64,000 bases of DNA from Pholiota molesta (taxonomy: Eukaryota; Basidiomycota; Agaricomycetes; Agaricales; Strophariaceae): contig JACGCK010000185.1 of assembly GCA_014925825.1 (NCBI GenBank), forward strand, positions 23,655 through 87,654, in the 5' to 3' direction. The notes below the pieces were generated by a model. It did not search any database, was not told where the DNA came from, and worked only from the letters and a program-made list of their open reading frames with translations. Position numbers and translations under genes: made by a program. Each line of letters begins with the position of its first letter. The first letter of the stretch is position 1. Positions 11,461-22,629 of this stretch are shown piece after piece.

Positions 11461-11682
11461 ATCCACAGTATATGCACCGGACGTAGGTCGCGCGCGGCGC
11501 GCGCGAGCGATCCAGCGAATATGCACCAGACTAGTCACGCGGCAGATATCCAGTGCATATTATCTGGATCTCTCGCGCGGCATCGATCCGGTGATTATTC
11601 ACTGGATCCAGGCACAGCTTACATCCAGTGCTTATTCGCTGGATCGCTCGCGCGGCACACATCCAGTCCGTAGTTACTGGAT
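11461..11682. repeat. Palindrome array 3 (22-nt dyad + 16-nt spacer)
   Basis: Six 22-nt units start at 11461, 11510, 11548, 11586, 11623 and 11661. Steps are 49, 38, 38, 37 and 38 nt. The arms are ATCCRGTG and CACTGGAT-like, with AT-rich centres such as ATTATT and CTTATT. The spacers carry CTCGCGCGGCA-like cores, similar to those of array 4. The array lies between genes 10227-11030 and 12330-12719. A GC-rich tract of CGCG precedes its second unit. Confidence 0.85.
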
Positions 11683-12329
11683 ATTCAGCACGCTCCTGAT
11701 TCGAATTAATTTACAGCACGCTTATTCTACATACGCGTGCGCGTCATGTGAAACACAAGCAGGCGCATCATTGATTGGTGTCTATTTTTGTCTTGACGGC
11801 GTCTAAATTTCCACCATTCTACGAAGCACTTAAATATGAACGGGGTACTGTAGAGTAGTGTTGTTGCTACGATCCACTGAGGTTATGCCCTTGTTCTAAA
11901 GATTTGTTCAACTTGGAAATGCCCATAATGGTGTATACACCAAGCACTGAGTGATTTTGCTTTACTAGCTGTGAGGGATAGTATCATAGGGAAAGTGCTG
12001 GGAGATGTCTACATTACTTATTGGTGTCAATAGCTTCATATTCTATGAGCTACTCACCTACTCAAGAAATAAGCTCTAACCTGATGACCTGCGGGAAAAT
12101 GTGAGGATCCCATCGATCCAATGACTATAACAGCCTGCATCGTCACTTTTTTACTCTCTCTTCCATACCCCTACATACCACACTCTCTCCCGCGCACATC
12201 TTTGCTCGCGCGTTGTCCGTGCGCGTTTCCCCCCCCGCGCCCACGCACGTATTCGCTCGCGCGTCGCCCGCGCACGTCCTTGTACTCTCTCTCCCGCGCG
12301 TTCTTGTTCGCTCGTCTCCCGCGCGCGCC

Positions 12330-12719
12330 ATGCCAACTATCGCCATCCTTGACTGGGACACCAAGCCCGACGCCGTGCTTCGCGTCATGCCCGCAGCTTA
12401 CTTCAAGGAGGAGGCACTCGCCGTAATTTGGGGTCTAGGGTTACCAGGAAATTGCAAATTTCTAATTGTGTACGTATTTCTCAACTTCGCTTTCATTCTC
12501 ATTTATATTATGTTTTATAGGAAAGGCCCGCACCGTCATGACGAGGAGCTGCCCTTGCACTGCACAGCTCGAGTGTTCAAGAAGAATAACAGATACATGG
12601 GCGCGGTACATTTCTTCGTCGCCCCCGACGAAGGAACGGCGACTTTCGAACCGGCTCCGCTTTGGAGTGTCTGGCTCGAGAAGAAATTTAACAAAGACCC
12701 GAGGACGAGAATAATATAG
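12330..12719 (+). CDS. Small orphan protein
   Basis: Two exons (12330-12469, 12521-12719) with a 51-nt intron (GTACGT donor, TATAG acceptor) give 112 residues. Of three possible donors only the one at 12470 keeps frame. The protein runs from MPTIAILDWDTKPDAVLRVM to a basic C-terminus (EKKFNKDPRTRII), with RKNNRY-like and GAVHFFVAPDEGTATFEPAP segments in between. I see no signal peptide or known domain. The 150 bp before the ATG are rich in CTCGCGCG-type repeats, probably untranslated leader. An in-frame upstream GTG at 12213 is ignored for that reason. Confidence 0.55.
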   Translation: MPTIAILDWDTKPDAVLRVMPAAYFKEEALAVIWGLGLPGNCKFLIVYVFLNFAFILIYIMFYRKGPHRHDEELPLHCTARVFKKNNRYMGAVHFFVAPDEGTATFEPAPLWSVWLEKKFNKDPRTRII

Positions 12720-13026
12720 TATGTTTTAACTTATTCTGTTATTCGACGTGCGTATTCATTCTACTAGCAGGGATACTTTATGATCTACCGGCCTAATTCT
12801 TGGTACGTCTGCATCTTTTCCCAAGCAGAAAAGCTAACTAGTTTCCTAGCTATCTTGATCGCGCGTTGTGCGTTCCCCGCTGTATTATAATATTTGTATC
12901 TTGTTGTCCATACGCTGTCCGCATATCTTGTAGCTCGAAATTTTTATAGCGCGCTTGTACATAGAATTTATTGCTGTAATGTATATAATATATACCCAAA
13001 TTTTGATACTTTCCTGCATGGGGCTC

Positions 13027-14130
13027 ATCCAGTAGATTTCTGCTGGATTGGTCGCGCGGTGTTGATCCGGTGAATTTACACTGGATGTGCACTGCACGAA
13101 CAATCCAGTGAATTTACACTGGATGTACGCTGCGCGAGCAATCCGGTGAATTTTCACCAGATTGCTCGCATGTGGCTCATCCAGTACTGGATTGGTTGCA
13201 CGGCACTGGATTCCTCGTGTGTCACTTATCCAGTATAATTCTACTGGATCCCTCGCACGGCGCTCATCCAGTGAAATTCCACTGGATTGCTCGCGCTAGG
13301 GCTCATCCGGTAGAATTGCACTGGATCCCTTGCATGGCAACATAGCCAGTGCCGCGCTCCCAATCCAGTGTAATTTTACTGGATCCTGCACGAACAATCC
13401 AGTGAATTTACACTGGATGTGCACTGCACGAACAATCCAGTGAATTTACACTGGATGTACGCTGCGCGAGCAATCCGGTGAATTTACACCGGATTGCTCG
13501 CATGTGGCTCATCCAGTACTGGATTGGTTGCACGGCACTGGATTCCTCGTGTGTCACTTATCCAGTATAATTCTACTGGATCCCTCGCACGGCGCTCATC
13601 CAGTGAAATTCCACTGGATTGCTCGCGCTAGGGCTCATCCGGTAGAATTGCACTGGATCCCTTGCATGGCAACATAGCCAGTGCCGCGCTCCCAATCCAG
13701 TGTAATTTTACTGGATCCTGCACGAACAATCCAGTGAATTTACACTGGATGTGCACTGCACGAACAATCCAGTGAATTTACACTGGATGTACGCTGCGCG
13801 AGCAATCCGGTGAATTTACACCGGATTGCTCGCATGTGGCTCATCCAGTACTGGATTGGTTGCACGGCACTGGATTCCTCGTGTGTCGCTTATCCAGTAT
13901 AATTCTACTGGATCCCTCGCACGGCGCTCATCCAGTGAAATTCCACTGGATTGCTCGTGCTAGGGCTCATCCGGTAGAATTGCACTGGATCCCTTGCATG
14001 GCCACATAGCCAGTGCCGCGCTCCCAATCCAGTGTCATTTTACTGGATCTTGGGCGTGGCGGCGTGGCCGCATAGCCACTGTCATGCGTGTTGGGGCTCA
14101 TCCATCCAGTAGTATTTGGTCGTGCACAAC
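13027..14130. repeat. Palindrome array 4, the largest (22-nt dyad + 16-nt spacer)
   Basis: The first four units start at 13027, 13065, 13103 and 13141, each 38 nt apart. After a shortened dyad at 13179-13192 (ATCCAGT-ACTGGAT), units continue at 13228 and 13266 (38 nt), then 13305 (39 nt), and onward to about 14060. Many units are perfect dyads, such as that at 13103-13124. Some carry matched changes in both arms, ATCCGGTG with CACCGGAT, at 13473 and again one period later. Spacers are GC-rich, for example TGGTCGCGCGGTGTTG. No open frame explains the conservation. Confidence 0.9.
13088..14083. repeat. Higher-order 332-bp tandem repeat inside array 4 (3 copies)
   Basis: The junction ACTGCACGAACAATCCAGTG recurs at 13091, 13423 and 13755, so the period is exactly 332 bp. 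Each period contains about eight dyads in the same order. Copies differ by only a few substitutions, which points to recent amplification by unequal exchange. The third copy decays after about 14050. Confidence 0.85.
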
Positions 14131-17100
14131 TCATTCTATACCATATTCACCCAGTTGAAATATTAGAAAATGTGTTCTAGTCATATTAATTACTTTCCAA
14201 TAACAATGATACTCATACATGATGTTGTATAGAATGTGAAGCCAGGGAAAGAAAAGCTGAGCGAACCCAACCTGCAATATCTATACTGGAGGTGGCAGTG
14301 CATGTCCTGGGTGCCCTTGGCAGAGACGCACCGTGTGCACATGAGCTGCATGTACAGGTGCATTTGGCATGGATGTACATGGTGTTATACCGTGTTTACA
14401 TATGAATGATACTCGCCTGCCAGGCCGCCGTGTCCCGAAGATTATCCCGATACACGCCAGCTATGTATCTTCGCCTCCGGACCCAGAAAACATTGATCAT
14501 ACAGAGATGTCCCTCCAGCTCTTCGCCTAGACGTCCATATGACCCCCATGTCCAAGGTAAATAAAGAAACCATCCCCGCACCACCTGTACTACTTCTCGG
14601 CAGATTGACCAACCAATCCAGAGGCATAGCCAGGACCAATATCGGCATGTCATCAAAAATATGGAGGATTTCATGAGTAAATTTTCCAAGTGAGCCTGTA
14701 ATTACTAATTTCCCTGTTGTTAATGAGCTCGGTATGTCTCAATCCCTCCAGTGCTATTGGATGACAAGATAGAATTAACCTCGTCAGTGTTCTCTTCGGC
14801 ATTGTGGCATTCCTACATCTCGTGACAAACATCAGCTGGCTCCCCATGGAACAACTTAGTCGTTCTGTATCGTCATCTATTCCATCTCAACAGCCCAGAC
14901 AACTCACCCATGTCACACAGGTATCGTGTGTTTTGCATTCATTACCCGGTGGCCGAGGATACCTGCCAGTTTGCCTGTGAAATTCATGGCCGCCGTCGTT
15001 GCCTGTCTCTTCCAGTTTACAGCACTGACGCATGGAGACTTCAACCTCATTAATAGGTACCAAATGTCCGCATTGCCGCCGGTTAAGACCCTCTTTTGAC
15101 CGTTCCCAGACAGACCACTTGCTACAGACCCTGGCCGCCGATAGATCCTTCCACGCAAATAAACCGCACTTGCGTTGTATGGATAGGAAATTAATATTGA
15201 TTCAACGGTATTCTGGTTCTTCCTTTATGAAGCCTGTCATTGATTGATACTCATATTGTAAGGTGTGGATTCACTTAGATTTCTTCAACGAAGTCACTTG
15301 CCTTGGAGTATCGCCGGAACCCCATCTGAATTCTACTGGCGATAGCAGTCCGTGTCTTATTTTCACCTGTTGCATGTCCCCGAGATTCTGTTCGAAGTTC
15401 TATTCTTTTGACAGCATTGCCGCTTGTCACTTGGCCTCTCGTGACAAGTATCTTTATCCGCCCGACATCGTGGTTTTAGTTGGGATTTCATTTGATTTCT
15501 TGACGGTTAATATATTGGCGATAAATCGCTGAGAGCGGGGCCGGCGCAGATCCCATCTCAGTTGTCATGAGAAGGCCACTCCCATTATAACCTCGTTGTA
15601 GACTCCCAGCAGTCGTCTTCCTTCTTTGGTGCGCTCTCATGACATGATCGGTGCCGACGTAGAGATAATGCTCTTGCAACACATGCGATTCCGGCTCCTG
15701 CGGGATTTCCCCCGAGAAAGAACACGGGAGCCCGCTAGCTCCCTCGATCGACGAAGTTCTATTTGCCTGCTCTTGCGGCCCCGAGGTCTATGATGACATA
15801 CGTGCAGTGGCCACTGTTCGCTTACCTCCCGGGTGAGTTCATTGATTTCTATTGCGTACAGAAGATAGATTTAGCGCTAGGATAAATATCAGCAAACTGC
15901 CATCTTTTCCAGTCGCCATTACAGTCTTGGCACAGGTAGTCGCTGATATCAATTGACATCATTCAAAAACAAATAAATGTATGTGAAAAGGTGAGTTTGG
16001 AACAGTATTTTGCCGGACAATTTTAGCAACTACAATCAGAAAATCTAGCTATCACAGTGAACGATCGCAGAACCACTGTCATGCCTATACTTAGCAACAA
16101 TACTCGATGCGGGTACGAAGACTGGTAAGTACCTCGAAGAAGGGTCCGAAACTTACCCAATGCAAATGAGGCAGCGAGGGATAATTCTTGCATATATAGC
16201 CGATTTGGCTTCCCCGTCTTCTGGGAATGACGTTAGTTCTGACGCTCTTTCGCATCCTCGTTACGGTCCGACGAGACTTTACCATGGACTCGGGACACAG
16301 GCTTCTATCCACCACCGTTTTGGTTAGCGAAGAAACAGCTCTTCTTTCATCCTATCTATACAATAGAGTGAGTACTTTCATTTGCCTGTTCATTTGAATA
16401 CTTGAATATATTTGTATGAAGCCGTCTAAAAATCAGAACACTATCCGAACATAACTGTCGAAAGTTCTGGCGGTTTTTTGAGGCAATTCATGAACCCAAT
16501 AAAAATGGGCGGCTGTGAGTCTTTCTATGTCTATACATACCGTACTCGAGTTTCAGGCACCAAAATGGGTAAGTAGAACTTGGTATGCCCCTGTGATTCT
16601 CAGGACAGATTGTCTTGACCGTTAAATCATGTTGCTGCTGTGGGGAGATTCGACTGACGGCCCGTCATTGACAGTTCGCAGAATCTATCAATATCTTCTA
16701 GATCGATTCCAATATGAAACACGGACGGCTCTCTGTCTTTATTCTCGTGCCCAAGAACCCCGAAGTATCTTTAGTGGGCTTGGGAGAGATGGCCAATCCC
16801 ACGGAGTCAACTTTCGGAGCCCGTCGTGAACTAATGTGGCGCACGACATTCCGAAAATGGTATATAACGTTCCCGGCTTGGTGGCCTCTTCCACGAAGTC
16901 AAGGAAAGCATATTTTTATGGGTAACTTATGTCGGCGGCCTTAGACGTTATGGTATCCCACAGCATAGAAGGCAGGCAGTCAGGCGGCCAGTGACATAAA
17001 CTTTACATGTGGGTAGGTCCATGTAAAATGATTTCATAAAGATTATGTTCTCAATTACCCGAGTCAATCCGTAAGATAATATGAACAGTGTGCGCATGGT

Positions 17101-17621
17101 TGATAGAGGCGTCAATACCTCCGTACTAATAACGCTTGGTATTCGACCCAAGCCCATAAATTTCAACAGCTCTGTGCTCTGTACCGTTATTTTATTAATA
17201 GGATAAGAAACGACATTATTAGTAACTTGAAAGAGCTGTTTATGAGAAAGCTAGGAATTTAGTTGTATTAATATTCTCTGGCTTAGCTGCAACGTCCATG
17301 GTGCTATCAACTGTGAGTACTTGAGCCTCTGATGTTTTATTTTAAAATTGGCAAGCTTGTACGTTGGTCGTAAGTCCTTCCAATCAGCTGAGGCTAAGCC
17401 CTCCAATGCCAGGCGGCGCATCGAAAAAATAGCAGATTTGTCTTACAAAATTTGAGTAAAACTCCCAGGGGCCCTCTTATACGAGTGTATGGTATTACTC
17501 CCCTCATTTATTGATAATCATTTCGCTCATCGTTCAACGTTTTGAAAGGATTTCACTTTAAATCCAAGTCCACTCAACTGGTGCACAGCGGGCTGAGCGG
17601 CCCGTTCGCATGTGATTAGAT
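14131..17621. other. Gene desert of about 3.5 kb
   Basis: Open frames here are all under 100 codons and lack linked splice partners that give a coherent protein. Pieces such as 14420-14700, 15263-15532 and 16714-16944 have coding-like composition but no family I recognise. This may be decayed genic or transposon sequence, or non-coding DNA. Confidence 0.4.
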
Positions 17622-18794
17622 ATGTTGCGAGTCGCGACCGTTGCTCGGCGCCGAGCTAAGTTGCCACCTCCCACTTGCCCAATCCGTTATCAATTCTATC
17701 GCGCTATCCAGTCAAGGAAACAAATGTCCGAGCACATTCTCTCCCATGCTCTCCGTATTCCTCCTATAGAGAGGCTCAAAGGAAAACGCATAGTTCTCGC
17801 TTCGAACAGTCCAAGAAGACAGGAAATCCTCCGCACCTTCGTGCGTCACACTGCAAAGGTTTTGATTAAACACCAATTTATGCCGTGACGGAACAGGGTA
17901 TCGCACCTGAAGTTGTGCCATCTACGTTTGCGGAGGATCTGAATATCAGTGAATTCCCGGAGCCGCATGAGTATCCTGTCGCCACTGCGACACACAAAGC
18001 TGTCGAGGTTTATGAGAGGCTAGTGGTGCGTATTTGGCTAGTATAAAATGGCTTTGAAGCTGACGAAGACGTGCTATCAAGGCCGAAAATCCTGACGAGG
18101 CTCCAGATCTTGTTATTGCAGGTCGTCCGCCGCTTTAAATCACGATTTCTGGCTATCTGATACTGCTGCTCATACAGCTGATACTGTCGTTCTGACGCAC
18201 CCTCAACCTATTACCTCTGATGTTTCATACACTCTCCAACCGGTCGTGAACCAAGAGCTACTGGAGAAACCTGCATCCAAAGAGGATAACCTACGAATGC
18301 TGTTAGACATGAACGGAAATGTTTGTGAAGTTGTGACGGGAGTTGTTATTGGTAACTCAGCTCAAATTATCCTTCGTGCGATGTTCTAACTCGCTATGCC
18401 TCGCGCAGTATATCCCATTCTCACAGCTCCAGGATATAATACCAGGTGTGTTATTCCGTCATTACAAAAATCGTGACCACTTATATTGTATCCCAGGGCG
18501 ATTGATGAGCGCACACTTGTATACTTTGCTGATAACCCAAAATACGTTCTTGATGCATACGTGGAGAGCGGAGAAGGAATAGATCGGGCAGGCGGGTTTG
18601 CCATCCAGGTGAGATTGACTCCTTCAATAAACCTTCGAAAAGCTTTGCCTATTTACGATATCCAGGGACTTGGCGGCATGCTGATTCGCAAGATTGATGG
18701 TGATTATAACAACGTTGTTGGGTTTCCCGCCGCCTCTTTCTTCAAACTATTGGACCTTCTGGTAGAAGAAGATGCAGATTTTCTTGATATTTGA
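17622..18794 (+). CDS. Maf/HAM1-like nucleoside triphosphate pyrophosphatase (Maf family)
   Basis: Seven exons (17622-17840, 17897-18025, 18082-18121, 18178-18351, 18409-18445, 18497-18608, 18666-18794) give 279 residues. The Maf signature is clear: KGKRIVLASNSPRRQEILRT with the nucleotide-binding SxSPRR motif, VVPSTFAED, then AADTVV with the catalytic-type Asp. Further on are VYPILTAPGYNTRAIDERT, ESGEGIDRAGGFAIQGLGG and KIDGDYNNVVGFP. The family hydrolyses non-canonical or modified nucleoside triphosphates to monophosphates, removing them from the pool. A second ATG at 17724 (MSEHILSHALRIPP) would give 245 residues and begins closer to the conserved domain. The 34-residue Arg-rich extension from 17622 could be a mitochondrial leader or untranslated. 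HUS1 follows on the same strand 386 bp later. Confidence 0.92.
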
Positions 18795-19180
18795 TCAGAC
18801 TTTGATCAGACTGGACGTATTTGCCAGTGCGCGATATTGATAGCATCTGAACATTGAACATCTAATGTATTGCAAAAGGTATGCGACCTCTGCACTGATT
18901 TTTTCTTCGACAAAAATGTATCTATGAGGTCAGATGGATATTCTACTTTTGAAGAACAGCCGAAGAACAGCTGAATTGGGATAGGATGCTTATTTGCACT
19001 TATTTGTAGCCTGAATATTACGCGACGCGACGCGTCTGAACTTGAACTTTCTCCTTCCTCACGACTCCAATATACCCATCCTCCAGATTCCTTCAAACCC
19101 CTTCTAAGCATCTCTGTTCTTGAAAACTGTAGTCTGAGGGACTACTTGGGCCAAGCTATCATTTCTCGTCTGAAATCTCG

Positions 19181-20394
19181 ATGCGATTCCGCGCATGCGT
19201 TGTTAACGTTGTAACATTCTTTCGTCAGTAAGAAGAAACGGCAATACCTCTTTCAGTAGACTTCACGAGTCTTACTTCTCCATCATAGGCGTCATTCAAG
19301 CTATCGAGAAACTGCAGAAAAAATGTATCATCAAGTTCACGGAAGCGAACATGTACATCATCTGCAATAGTGACGCGAATGAAGGAGGGATACAGGTCTG
19401 GTCGTAAGCGCGGACTTCCACTTCTAATTCTCATTGACTGAGCTTGTTGGCTATGCTCTAGGCAAATTAAGGTTGACTCGTTGTTCAAGGACTACCGTAT
19501 CCAATCCAACGCGAATAACGAGATCACGATGGCTCTATCATCCGAAGCACTTCTCGGCGCGCTAAAGTCTGCCTCACCGGCGACCTCCAGTCTAGAAGGA
19601 GAAGAAGTGGTAATGAAACTGGCGAAGAAGAACGATCAAGCGCTGCTTTCGTTTGAAATATCTGGTCTGACGCGGATTGGCCACAGGCTTCGTATCGCAC
19701 AAGATGTGAAGATTGAGGTGCTCAAGCCAGCAGACGTGGCGAAGCTGACGGAACCGTTATGTCCTGAACCCGATGTGCGCCCTTTTCACCCGTTTCTGGA
19801 TGATAGATGTCTGATATTTTTTTGGGGATGGCTTGTCTTAGCTGAATATCCTCCTTCCTCCCCTGCAACTGCTTCGCACAATAGTCGATCGGCTGCGTCC
19901 CATGTCTGATGTCTTAGCCGTCCAGGCCAACAATAACAAACGATTGCTGTTGGCAATCAGGACCGAGAGTGTCAGTGTAGAGACGGAATGGAAAGATTGT
20001 TCAAATCCCGAAAGTGCGTGTGCGCTCTATTTTTCTCCAAGATCCAAGCTTCGCCAGCTATCCTTCTTCGAATATTTATCTTACATCTGACCTGCAGCAC
20101 ACAACAACGAAGAAGCGGACGACGAAGAGCCCCGTGATCCGGATAAGATGTATACCGTCTACATCTCAACACGCAGTTTTTTGAAATTTCTGAACAGTCA
20201 TGTCGTATCTACTACAACCATCGCATGTGAGATATTTTGCCTTGTATGATAATTCTTTTTGACAATCTCATCGCAATTTAGGTCTATGTCAGCATCATTG
20301 TCTCATCCTATACGTCTACATTGGCGATGTTGCAGATGCAGGAGGAGTATTGACGTTTTACATTCCAGCTATCATCGATGATGACGGTCGATAA
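19181..20394 (+). CDS. HUS1: HUS1, subunit of the 9-1-1 checkpoint clamp
   Basis: Six exons (19181-19223, 19289-19403, 19462-19774, 19842-20013, 20098-20226, 20282-20394) give 294 residues, close to the usual length of HUS1 (about 280). The N-terminus MRFRACVVNVVTFFRVIQAI continues through CIIKF, MYIICNSDANEGGIQVW and IKVDSLFKDYRIQS. The middle has ISGLTRIGH, ILLPPLQLLRTIVDRLR and VSVETEW. The end has YIGDVADAGGVLTFYIP. In other eukaryotes HUS1 joins RAD9 and RAD1 in a PCNA-like ring loaded at damaged DNA to activate the ATR/Mec1 checkpoint in the nucleus. The first donor is GTCAGT at 19224; an alternative at 19228 would insert 13 unconserved residues. The gene is convergent with the next one (294-bp gap). 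Confidence 0.95.
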
Positions 20395-20688
20395 CCAGCG
20401 GAGATCGCATCACCCATGTCAATACATGCTTCATCACACCTTCCAACAGACAGGCATGATAACTTCGCTCGATTGCATCTCGGTGAAGGAAACAACTTTT
20501 TTCACCCTCCAGCTTTCACATTATACTAGACGCCCACTTGGCCAGGGCTGCAGTCCTGCGTGCCTCTGCCCTAACAAGGCCATCAGTACTATACTGCTAT
20601 ATCTTTTCTCTCCTAGGGCTTCCTTTTCATCCCCCGCTGTCGTTGCTGTACCATTAGAAACCTGAATAATACAGTCCCAGATTTGTTT

Positions 20689-22052
20689 TCAAACGACGGA
20701 AAGCTTCACATCAACAAAAACAGGCCGATGATCGCTTGCCAACACGCCGTCGTCAGAAACAGACGTTTGCACATCGTATCTCCCTATCTCCCTGGAACAG
20801 ATGCCCCGTACATGAGCCCACGAGCTACCTATGATTTTTAAAAACGCACCATCCCCGATTACTCCCCCCAAACACGAAATCGATCCTTGTCCAGTCCTTG
20901 ACATTTTCTGGTTTACTGAACCCCGTAAACGTAGCGAAGTTGGCGGATACGTTCCTGCGGGGTGCTTCGGCGCGTAGATCGATAAATCGGAAGGAAGGCA
21001 GCTGGCCGGGGCTGACTGGGTATTTCTGTGTGAATGCAGCGCCAATGGGAAATGGAGGTATGGATCCTGTCAGAACTTTGTAGGCACCTGAGTCGGCTTG
21101 TGTTGAAGAACTATATATGCAACACAATCACGCCGCTGATTATAAATTGTAGGCCAAGTCATAATGTGCTTGCTGACCTGTTGAAATCTCCCAAGACAAA
21201 CACTGGCGCGCCGGTGTTCACTGCTTCAAAGCGCGCCCTATGTAGCAAAAGCGATGCCCCGAATCTCCTTTGTTCATCGGAGCTGTGATCCAAGTGCGTG
21301 TTCAGCACACTAAATTGTCTACCACCCGTAGTCGTCTTGAATCGAGCGACTGTGCATACTCGGATACATCCCGCGCCAGGATATCTTGAGGGCTTGAACG
21401 GTGTATTACTAGTTTTAATTGTTCAATAATCAGCATGCAAAAGTGATATTTTTTTGACATACGAAAGCCAGAAGGAATCAGTGGATAAGAGTTCAATCTC
21501 GGTGCTGAAATTCAGAAACGCAACAGATCAATGACACAGTGTAGCTTCGATAGGATGAGATATGCGTACCGCTTATAAAAAATCGGACTGAATTCTCCCT
21601 TATTTACACCATCTTCTCGGCCTACGCCTACCTATCAATACCAAAGGTGAATTTGATAATAATCGAAAATGAAGGAAGGATGATCAATGGCGATCAGGAC
21701 CCAAGCACTCATGCGCATTCCCTTACCCATGCCCAATCGTCTCCAAATAGCTCCTTTAAGTCATTGACTTGCCGGATCAGGGCCTCCTGGAAACCTAGCC
21801 GCGTCCAACGGTTCAGATGAGCTTGTCTCAGACTCACGAATGATAGAGAGGTGCACCTGCCAAAACGATGTCCTCCTTCAACAAAATATCAGCAACCCTG
21901 AGCCTGCGCAAGCTCCACGGCTGTTCTCCAGTCAATGCAAGGTATGTTGGCGGTTTTAGTGGATCTACGGTGCTCAAACTGTCCAGTGATTGCTGTACGG
22001 TTATGTTGTCCGGTTGGGTGTCATATCGCAGGTTGTACGTGACGAGCCGCAT
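20689..22052 (-). CDS. Endonuclease/exonuclease/phosphatase-family protein
   Basis: Seven minus-strand exons (22052-21857, 21794-21727, 21631-21570, 21504-21463, 21408-21178, 21110-20850, 20791-20689) give 320 residues. The DNase I-like fold is shown by MRLVTYNLRYD at the start, GFQEAL (metal-binding Glu), WVGVGREDGVNKGEFSPIFY, NTHLDHSSDEQR, FVLGDFN, RIDFVFGG and finally LASDHRPVFVDV with the catalytic Asp-His pair. This subgroup of fungal proteins is annotated only as endonuclease/exonuclease/phosphatase; the substrate (nucleic acid, phosphoinositide or other) cannot be told from sequence. An in-frame ATG at 22151 would add 33 residues, but conservation begins at 22052. No signal peptide is visible with the 22052 start. 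Confidence 0.9.
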
Positions 22053-22629
22053 TGCCGATACAGAAGTTTCGGGACGAGTAGTGTGGATATCAGAGGAAAT
22101 GCGAGGAAAGCCCAAAATCAAAACACACTGCCAACCTTGTGTTTTGGCCATACGGGCGCTTATCGCTATCTTCCGGCGCGGTCACGTGACTTTGTGGCGC
22201 TTGCACGGCGCTTGTGGTTTCTGGTCTGTTTTTTATCATGAATTTATAGCCTTGCTATGTACTTCGATTGATATATGATAACCACTTGTTTTGGCCGTCG
22301 CATGGAGCAGGAAATTTCGAATGCGCATTGGATGTGTGATATTTTTGAGGTATGGTATCTGATAGGGACGCTAAATTCCATCAGCTAATGCAAACAAGTA
22401 GCAGATAGGCCAAACTATATTAGAACAATAGAATCTGAATTGCTCTTGGTTATTCTGAGGATAAAGCTTGGATAAAGCGAAGATATCCACGATTTAAAGA
22501 TATCAATATAAGCGTCCTTGAGAGCGTGAGAAATGGTAGGCATGACTTGACAATGGACGCGATTTTCTGTTCAAGTTTCTCTGTCTTCCACCAACTTCCC
22601 ATCTCGAGCAAGCACGAGTGGCCTCCAGA
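22053..22629. other. Divergent promoter region
   Basis: This 577-bp stretch separates the minus-strand endonuclease/exonuclease/phosphatase gene (start 22052) from the plus-strand F-box gene (start 22630), so it probably holds both promoters. I see no clear TATA box in either direction. Confidence 0.4.

Noticed and set aside
1488..14130. A true CRISPR-Cas locus
   Set aside because: The host is a eukaryote with introns and no cas genes. The repeats vary and the 16-nt spacers are shorter and partly similar, so only the layout is CRISPR-like.
14396..14689. 97-codon minus-strand frame rich in Trp and Leu
   Set aside because: No splice partners, no known motif, and coding-like composition only in parts.
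19224..19256. Alternative first intron of HUS1 ending at 19256
   Set aside because: It would insert 13 residues into the conserved TFFRVIQAIEKL segment; the GTCAGT donor with acceptor at 19288 gives the expected sequence.
22052..22151. Upstream ATG of the endonuclease/exonuclease/phosphatase gene at 22151
   Set aside because: It adds 33 residues with no signal peptide and no similarity to the family, which begins at MRLVTYN.
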